DNA of 64,000 nt from Planctomycetaceae bacterium (lineage in GTDB: Bacteria; Planctomycetota; Planctomycetia; Planctomycetales; Planctomycetaceae). The DNA is taken from assembly GCA_021732975.1 (NCBI GenBank), contig JAKFWC010000012.1:1-64000 (forward strand). The letters run 5' to 3'. The stretch's first letter is position 1; the number at the start of each line of letters is the position of its first letter. Below, in pieces: positions 8,549 through 16,700 of the stretch. A program made the translations under genes and the position numbers. Below the pieces are notes generated by a model. That model was not told the DNA's origin and did no database searches. It saw nothing but the letters and a program-made list of their open reading frames with translations.

Positions 8549-9393
8549 GGGAGCGGAATGTCACGGAAGTCAAAGTTGAGTTTCTTCGGCTTGCTCTGCA
8601 CCGCGAATCGGATATAAAGCGATAAGTCGTCGATTGAATCGCCCACAAATTCGCGAATTTGAACCACGGTTTCTGGCACGGTTGAGGCTTCACCTGTAAG
8701 GCTAAATGGCCGAAGGGGCTCTCGATTTCGCATTAAGGTCCAGTCATCCAAAAGCGAATGCTCCTTGGGAACCCGCAAGCGGCAAACCACACGATCCTTT
8801 TGCATACGGATGTCAATCGGCGTGATAACGAAATCGCCGAGTTTGGGATGCTTGAGCGGTTTGTTGAGCTGCTCGCCGATCTTTTCAAAACTGATGATTT
8901 CCCACTCAGTCCTGACAACCTCAACGGTACCTTTGATTCGCTTGATTGTTGCGGCCTCTCGCGATGGGACATTCAACATGATGTCGAACTGTGGTCCCTG
9001 CCGCTCGTAATGCGAGATCACTGCCGGACAAGGACGGAAACCGGACAATTCCCGGATCCACTCCCGTCGTTTCTCGGTTAATAGCTGTGTGCCCTTGCTA
9101 TCCTCAATCACATCCAATGACAAAAGATGAATTGCATAGGATGCATCGGCCACTGGTTCTTTGGATACCGGTAGCCAAAACAGCAGCCGGAGATCTGAAA
9201 GGAGTACTTCTGGTGCAGCATAACCGACCGTGCGGCGTGTCACACCGACCTCGGTTAATTCGACATCACCATTCACGGCAATCGGCGGAGTCTGCGGAGG
9301 ACGTGGCGGATCATCCTGCGAGAAGCAAGGAACAGAACACAGCGACATCAATACCACTATGAATAGATGATGTCGCACAGGAGTTCTTTCCAT
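8545..9393 (-). CDS. Secreted hypothetical protein between oleA and oleB
   Basis: A 282-aa protein with a signal peptide (hydrophobic core LFIVVLMSLCSVPCF, cleavage near residue 25) followed by a Pro-rich linker. The mature part is a beta/alpha mix with no motif I recognise. It overlaps the oleB start by 4 bases and begins 36 bases after oleA, so it should be co-transcribed and translationally coupled with the ole genes. An exported protein inside an Ole operon is unusual; a role in product handling is only a guess. The start ATG at 9393 gives a sensible signal peptide. Confidence 0.75.
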   Translation of the reverse strand: MERTPVRHHLFIVVLMSLCSVPCFSQDDPPRPPQTPPIAVNGDVELTEVGVTRRTVGYAAPEVLLSDLRLLFWLPVSKEPVADASYAIHLLSLDVIEDSKGTQLLTEKRREWIRELSGFRPCPAVISHYERQGPQFDIMLNVPSREAATIKRIKGTVEVVRTEWEIISFEKIGEQLNKPLKHPKLGDFVITPIDIRMQKDRVVCRLRVPKEHSLLDDWTLMRNREPLRPFSLTGEASTVPETVVQIREFVGDSIDDLSLYIRFAVQSKPKKLNFDFRDIPLP

Positions 9394-9429
9394 GATCAGG
9401 GACTCAGCGTATTACCTGGTCAGTTAGCT

Positions 9430-10593
9430 TTACCAATCGACGGCGAGCATTAAACAGTTCAGGCCGCTACCGATGCCGAGGAGGCCGACGCGGTCGCCTT
9501 TTTCGAGGAAGCCTCGTTCATCGGCAATGGCGGCGGTGAGCGGCAGGCTGACGGTGCCGATGTTGCCGAGGTACGGATACGTGTTGAAGTCTTTGCCGGG
9601 AGCGATGCCAAGGGTCTGCATCACCTGATCGCGATGACCTTTCCCGACCTGATGACAGATGACTTTATCGATCTGATCGGGACGTAGGCCGATTTTCGCA
9701 AGAAAACTGTCCCACGTTTTCATGCCGAGATCGACGCCGAACCGCAGCACGGAAATGGAATCGGTCTGCATGAACTGCGTGAAAGCGTGCTGCAGTTTCG
9801 CGGGAAGCAGGCCGCTGACTTTCTGCTGCACCAGCGACGGCATGAACTGGCCGAATTTCGTTTGCGTTAAAGCTGACGGCAGAATCTGTTCAACCTTATC
9901 CACCGCGGCGGGAAGCAACGACTCAAAACCCCAACGGCAGAGTGAATGGTGCTCGGGAGCCGATTTCGTCACACCGCCGAGGAGACGATGCTGATGGGCT
10001 TTGCTGAACGAACCGTCGGTCAACAACACGGCGACCGCGCCGGAACCGCCGGTGAGTGTGGCGAGCGATTTCGTCAGCGAGTCCATGCTCATATCTTCGA
10101 GCAGCCGCTGGATGGTGTAGTCGATGATCTCGCGAGCGGTCTCGCAGGAGACGACCATTCCCGCGCGAATCTGGCCGAGTTCAATGCGGTTGGCAATATC
10201 GACCATGCCGTTGAGGACGCCGAGGCACGCATTGCTGACATCGAAAATCGCCGCGTCCGGACTGATGTTGAGCTTCGCGGCCACCGAACACGCGGTCGCC
10301 GGTTCAAAATGTTCGCGACAGACCCCGGCGTAAATGAGAATGTCCAGATCGCGTGCGGCCACATTGGACTGTTCGAGCGCCCGCCGGGCCGCTTCGGTCG
10401 CGCCATCACTAAGACTGTGACCTTCGTCCCACCAGCGGCGCTCCGCAATCCCCGTCCACGCTTCCAACTGGCCCGGTGAAATCCGCAGCTTCTGATACAG
10501 CGGCTCGAGCCGAGTTTCGATCTCCGTCGAGGTGACAACCACGGGCGCGAGTTCGTACCCAATGGCATCGACGTAGACACGGTTGTATTTCAT
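9430..10593 (-). CDS. oleA: OleA-like thiolase (acyl-CoA head-to-head condensation)
   Basis: Thiolase-fold FabH-like enzyme that in the Ole pathway joins two acyl-CoAs to a 2-alkyl-3-keto acid. With the ATG at 10593 (MKYNRVYVDAIG), the residues matching Xanthomonas OleA are present: Cys123 in SNACLGVLNGM, Glu97 in REHFEPAT, His314 in CHQVGKGH and Asn344 in LGNIG. The C-terminal GIGSGLNCLMLAVDW closely matches OleA (GIGSGLNCSMAEVVW). The frame stays open upstream to 10665 only because of repeat B, which would add a nonsense N-terminus; a start at 10599 is also possible. It follows the megasynthase, separated only by that repeat. Confidence 0.9.
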   Translation of the reverse strand: MKYNRVYVDAIGYELAPVVVTSTEIETRLEPLYQKLRISPGQLEAWTGIAERRWWDEGHSLSDGATEAARRALEQSNVAARDLDILIYAGVCREHFEPATACSVAAKLNISPDAAIFDVSNACLGVLNGMVDIANRIELGQIRAGMVVSCETAREIIDYTIQRLLEDMSMDSLTKSLATLTGGSGAVAVLLTDGSFSKAHQHRLLGGVTKSAPEHHSLCRWGFESLLPAAVDKVEQILPSALTQTKFGQFMPSLVQQKVSGLLPAKLQHAFTQFMQTDSISVLRFGVDLGMKTWDSFLAKIGLRPDQIDKVICHQVGKGHRDQVMQTLGIAPGKDFNTYPYLGNIGTVSLPLTAAIADERGFLEKGDRVGLLGIGSGLNCLMLAVDW

Positions 10594-10611
10594 GACCATA
10601 GAAGGCTCGAA

Positions 10612-10707
10612 GCGAATAGGGACTAGCGAGTAGGGAATAGCCAGAGGGGAGACGAGGAGCCGCATTTCTTTTCTGGCTATTCCCTACTCCCTATTCGCTA
10701 TTCCCTC
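10612..10707. repeat. Inverted repeat family B, supplies the megasynthase stop codon
   Basis: The left arm (10612-10643, with GAGTAGGGAATAGCCA) and right arm (10674-10707, with TGGCTATTCCCTACTCCCTA) are near-perfect reverse complements. The megasynthase stop TAG (10698-10700) lies in the right arm, within GGGAATAG read on the minus strand. A diverged single arm recurs at 26566-26600. Confidence 0.9.
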
Positions 10708-13700
10708 AGCATTCCCAAGCGGAAATCTTTCATCTGGTAAATCACACGGCCGTCGACGGTGAGGAAGCCGGACGCGGTGGCGACACGGCGTTCATCGTCG
10801 ACCGCAGTCACCACCACATCTACCGTAACCGTTTTGTCGCGCGGAATCACCTGACCGCGGTAGATCCATTCGTGGGAGTGGCTAAGGGCTAAGGGTTTAG
10901 GGCTAAAGGACAGAGAAGAAAAGGATGTCGGGGACATTTCCGTCCCTAAGCCCTTAGCCCTAAGCCCTAAGCCACTCCGCCACCTTCTCGCGACGTACAC
11001 CTTCAACAACTGCAGGAACGATTCCAGCCCGAGCGAACCGGGCCAGACCGGATCCTGATAGAAGTGGGCTTTGAAGAACCACAACTCGGGATCGACATTC
11101 ACGCTGCCACGGATGTAGCCCAAGCCGTGCGGGCCACCATCGAGAACGAACAGGTCAACCTGTTTCACCATGCGGAATTGGTCGTCCGGAAACGGCGGTT
11201 CAGTCGGAAGCGGGAACGATTCGCCGCGCTGGCGTTCTTCTTCGGTCGGCTGGTAGACCGCGGCGTCACGAATGCCGACCTGATTCTCGAGCGCGGCTTT
11301 CGAGAAGAACCCGAAATACGTCTTACCGACATACACCGGGCGGCCGTTACAACGCAGATCGAACGTGTAGTGCTGGATGATCATCCCGGCGGATTGCGAG
11401 ACCGCGGTCATCTTGACGGTGGTGGTGAGCGTGCCGGAGTCGGGGTAGACCTCTTCATACTGCGTCGCCGTGCCGCCGAGGTTGCGGAACGAGAGATCGC
11501 TGTCACTCGTCAGCGCGGAACCAAGATACCCCGCGAGCCAGCCGCACGGTTGCAACGCCGTTTCGAGCAGCACGGCGAAGGGCATCGCGCGTTGCCGGTT
11601 CGCGGCGAAGTACCACGCATCGAGTGGAACATCGTATTCTGCTTCAATCACCCCGCCCGCAACGAGTTTCCACGGCTCGCAATTCTCGATGGAAACGATG
11701 CGATCCAGAAACTGAAACGGCGTCCCCGGCAACCGGGCAATCGTACGTTCGCTGTCGAAGATTTTGTAACGATCCCCGAAGGCCTCGGACGGTTTCCCGA
11801 TGGCGAACGCGGTGATGCGGTCGGTATCGAAAAGGGCGGGGCGGCGCTGGCTAAGAGCTAAGGGCTGAGGGCTGAGAGACGGAGAAGAGTTGAGCCGTTC
11901 CCCATTCCATAAGGCATCAACATCCGCACGTTTGAGCCCCGTCAATCGCACCGACATATCAGTGATCTCAACGATGGCTTTACCGTCCGCGTACATCAGC
12001 GCATCGGCGATGCAATACAGCGAGGTGTCATCTTCATCCGTCCCTAAACCCTCAGCCCTTAGCCCTAAGCCCTCCCCAATCTCCTTCAGCGTCACCTCAT
12101 ACCACACCTTTTTCGTTGTCGCTAGCACCTGGCCGCGGCACTTGAGGCGGCTCTTCACGCCGGGGACCGGTTCGTAGGCGATCTGTCCCACCTCGCCGAT
12201 CCAGCCCATGCGGAGCAGGAAAATACGGAGCGTGTGGAGACAGCACTCGTACATCAGCGTGCCGGGCATCACCTGATCGTCACAGAAATGGCACGTCAGG
12301 AACCAGTCGTCGGGATGGATGTCGGCTTCAGCACGGATTTTTCCCATGCCGAATTTGCCGCCGCTGGGATCGAGTTCCAGCACGCGATGGACGAGGTTCA
12401 AGCGTCCCGATGGTAATGTCATCGGTTGCCTCAACGGCAACCCGGCGAAGACCGGTCCGAAGCACGCGGCAAGATCACCGTGACGAAGCGCGGTGAGTTG
12501 TTCATCGTTGTAGGATTCAACCACCATCGGGACGGGATCGGCCCAGTTTTCGGGGCGTTTTCCGGGTCGTGGTTGCTTATCGAGCGCGGTGTGGACAATC
12601 CCTTGCCCGGCGGCAAGTTCTGCCATCGTGAAGAACCCGGCGATACCGTCGCGCATCGTCAACAACGGCTTTCCGTCAACGGTGGCATCGAACTCGAACC
12701 GGAAGAGGTACGTGTCCCCTTGCTGGAAGAAACGGTTGATCTTGATGTCGTAGTGAATCGTTTTTCCCGCTCCCGGCAACGCATCGTGGAACGTGACCAC
12801 CGCATCGAGCAGTCGGTACATCGCCAGCCCGCGGGTGATGAAATCAATACCGAGCCATCCGGAGAGGAACAGATCCGCCTGGCCCGATTCCACCGCGAGG
12901 CATGTCGGAATCTTGCCGCAGTCGAGGTACCAATCATCGGCGTGAATGTCGTGCTCGGTGACGACACGACCATGCGTCATCGACAGCGGCTCGCCTTCAA
13001 TGTCGAGAATGCGGTCGACCAGCATCAGCGGGACATCGGGCAGTCGCACGCGCGTGGGGAAGGCATCAATCGCGGCGAATTTTTCGCCCAGCACGTTGCC
13101 GATTTTGCCAATCGCGAAGTCCATGCATTGGTCATAGGTCAACGAACGCGGTGGTTCGATGGGTCGAATGAGCGCTGATGTAACCGGCGGCGAAAATGTC
13201 GGAATGTCCACAACTTCCGCTTGCGGTTTCGCGTCTCGCGCAAACTCTGTCAGTGGCCCCCCCTCAGTCACAAACTGAGCCGCGAGCCGCTGTGCCTCCG
13301 TCGAAAACCGCAAGAACGCCTCATGCGCAGCGATCCGCTCGGTCATCCATTGATCGAGCAATGTCACAGTACTCGTCACGGCCGAGGCTTCGACAGGGGA
13401 GGACGAAGCCCCCGCTGAGCCGCTGATTGTCACGGCGTGTGGAAGCGCGCGCGGCTCGGCGGGAGCCTCGCACTCCTGGTAAAAAGCCGCTGCGGGATTC
13501 CATTGTGCGGGAGCAGGATCATTCTGTGTGGAGCGCGACACGGTCGGGGCACGAAGCGGCACGGGGACACTTTCTTTGGAACGAACGAGAAGCGGTGCCG
13601 GCATGACGACGGTGGGAGTCGTGACCGAGCTCATTTCCGGACGATGAGCGAGCGGCGCGACTGGCCAATCAGGCAGCGTGGTCTTGGTAATGACGCACCG

Positions 13701-16700
13701 CAGGCTGTCAGCATCCCGGCGGCTTCGGAGCTGCCGGGATGCTGACACGCTGTCTGTTCCATACAATACTGAAAGATCGACCGGCACGCGGTGCGTGATG
13801 AGTTCACCGAGCACGCGCAGCGCATGGGTGGCGGGATCGGCGGTGGCGGGCACGACTGGACGCACCCAGTGCGGACGGTCGCTAAGAATGTCATCGATCA
13901 TCCGCGTGCAGGACGCACCGGGACCGATCTCGACGAACAACCGCACGCCGTCTGCATACGTTCGTTCGATCACCTGCGGGAAATCGACCGTATGTCGTGC
14001 TTGCGCATGGATCGCTTCCGCCGCGGACTGCTCATTCAGGGCATACGATTGCCCGGTGGCCGCACTGTAGAAATTGATTCCGTGGGGTGGTGCCGTCGGC
14101 ATCTGATGCAGCGCGACGTATGCCTTCGACACCGGTTGTAGCAATTCGCAATGCACGGTACTCGGTGCCGGGAACGGGACGAACGTCGCATCGAGATCGC
14201 GCACCAAGGCTTCGACTTCGTCACGATCCCCTCCAATGACGCATTGCGTAGGGGTGTTGATGATCAGCAAATACACTCGCGTGCGTCGTGGCAATGCTGC
14301 GCGAACTTGCTCAGCGGACCGATCCACGACTCCAGACAACCAAGGCACTTCTTCACTGGGCGGAATCTGCCACACCTGCCGTGCGGCATCGAACGGTTTC
14401 ACCAGATCGCTGCCGAAGAGTGAAGACGCTTCCATCCGTCGGAGCATTTCATCGCGATCGGTCCATGCCCGCAGGCCGAAGAGCGCGGCCGATTCACCGA
14501 GGCTGTAACCGATTGCCACGGAGGGACGAACGCCGAAGAGTGCAAGCCAATCGCACACGGCGGTGCCGAGCGCGACCTGACCGAAGATCATCGCTTTGTG
14601 ATCGCGGCCAATCGCATCGGTCGACGCGCCATTCCAGATGAGATCCGGTTGAAACTGGCTGGCGAGCCGTTCGTTCTCGGAGTCCTGCTGCTGCAACACC
14701 TGTGGAAATGCGGCGAGCAGTTCCTTTCCCATGCCGAGAAAATGGTTGCCCGAGCCGGGAAAGACGAAGGCGACGCAGCCCGTGGGACCGAGCGGGTTCG
14801 GAGTGAAGAAAACAGGTGGTCGGTGATCGGTGGCTGGTGGTCGGAAAGGCAAAGTGGTCAACGTCGCGCGGAGTTCCTCCGCGGCGGCGTGCCATTCCTG
14901 CGAAGAACCGGCGATGATGACGGCTGCAAGTTTTCGTTGCGAATCAGGGCGGCGTTGATGGAACCAGCGTTGAGCGGCGTGGTGTAACGCAATGTCGTCC
15001 GTAAGCAATGGACGGCATTGTTCGATGGCCGCGAGAATTTCCTCCAGCGTGTTGCCATCGAAGACGAACAGACCCGCGGGCAACGGTACGGTTTGATTCG
15101 CCGCGGCGGCTTCTTGCAATATGACAGCGACGGATGTGCCGTCAGCCGCGGTGATGGCTGGCGCGCTCGTGCGCGGGCCGTCGGTGCGATCGTGCAACCA
15201 GACCTGTGCCCCGTGCGGATCGCCCGACGTGGTTGGTGGGATTACACGGTGATGTAGCGACAACGTGGACTTCAAACACGCGAGCAGGCCGTTCGCCGCA
15301 CCGCAATGGCCGATGTCGGCTTCGATCGCATTCGATGTCTTCGCCAACGATCGCGGCTCGGCGGGAGCCTTGCCTTCCCCGCACGAAGATATCACATCCG
15401 TGACCAGCGCGTAGATTCGGTCCCCATCGCGCACGGCGTCTGAGTGGCGTTTCAGAATGAACGCAACAGCAGCATCCCCCGCGGACTTCTCTGGCTCTTG
15501 ACTCTTGTCTCTCGACTCTCGACTCAATCGCACATCGCTTTGAAAATCCACTGCGCCGACGAGTGCACGATCAAGTTCGCCTTGCTGCAGCGCCCGCATG
15601 GCGACTTGTAGCGCCTGTAATCCCGAAGTTTCATCGCTAGAGAGGGTGAAACTCGGGCCGCCGACATCGAACTCGCGCGCGAGTCGGCTGGCGACGATGC
15701 CGCCGAGGTTGCCCATCACGCGGTTGGCCGTGAGTGGAGGGCCGAAGACATCGCGCAGACGCTGCACCCATGCGGCCATTTCGTCCGGCGACAAGGTCCA
15801 TTCCAGCTTCGCAGCCCATTCTGGGGCGAACTCTTCCAGCGACCATCGCCCATGAAAATTGGTGGTGTTGGGATCGAGGTTGATGCCGACGAATACGCCC
15901 GTGCGGTTACCGAGTTCGCGGTCGCACCCTGCATCGTCCAGTGCCGCGGCGGCCACCTGCAGCATCAACTGCTGCTGCGGCAACATCTCTTCGAGTTCCA
16001 GCGGAGGAATGCGAAAGGCCCCCACTGGCATCGCAACTTCGGGAATATCCGTGCGCGCAATCGCCCCATAACCAAAGAACCGCGCGGCAATATCATGGAT
16101 GTCGGTGAGTGATCCGCAGCGTGCCGCGACACCCACGATGGCAACAGGGGGCTGAGGGCTAAGAGCTAAGGGCTGAGGGACAGGCGACGGCGACGGCGAA
16201 GACACATGCCGGTCTTGCGTATTTCTCTGTCCCTTAGCCCTTAGCCCTAAACCATCAGCCTCTTCCAGCAGCACGTGCGCGTTGATGCCGCCGAAGCCGA
16301 ACGCGTTGATGGCGGCGCGACGCGGCGTGTGGTTGTCGCGGCGCTCCCACGGTTGTGATTTCGCGAGCACCTGGAACGGGCTGTCAGGGCGATTGAGTGC
16401 CGGTGCGGGCTTGTCGAAGTTCGCGGTGGGCGGCAGCGTTCCTTCCTGCATCGCCCAGAGCATTTTCATCAGGCTCGCGCCCCCTGCTCCCGTTAACAGA
16501 TGGCCAACGTTGGACTTGACGGACCCCAACACACAGCGGTGTGGCTGGCCGATTTCCTCGCGCCATAGCGTGTGGAGACTGTCCAGTTCGACGGCGTCAC
16601 CGACGGGAGTGCCGGTCGCGTGGCATTCGATGAGGTCGACATCACCCGGTCGCCAACCGGCCTGTTGATATGCTGCCTGCATCGCGCGGAGCTGACCCTC

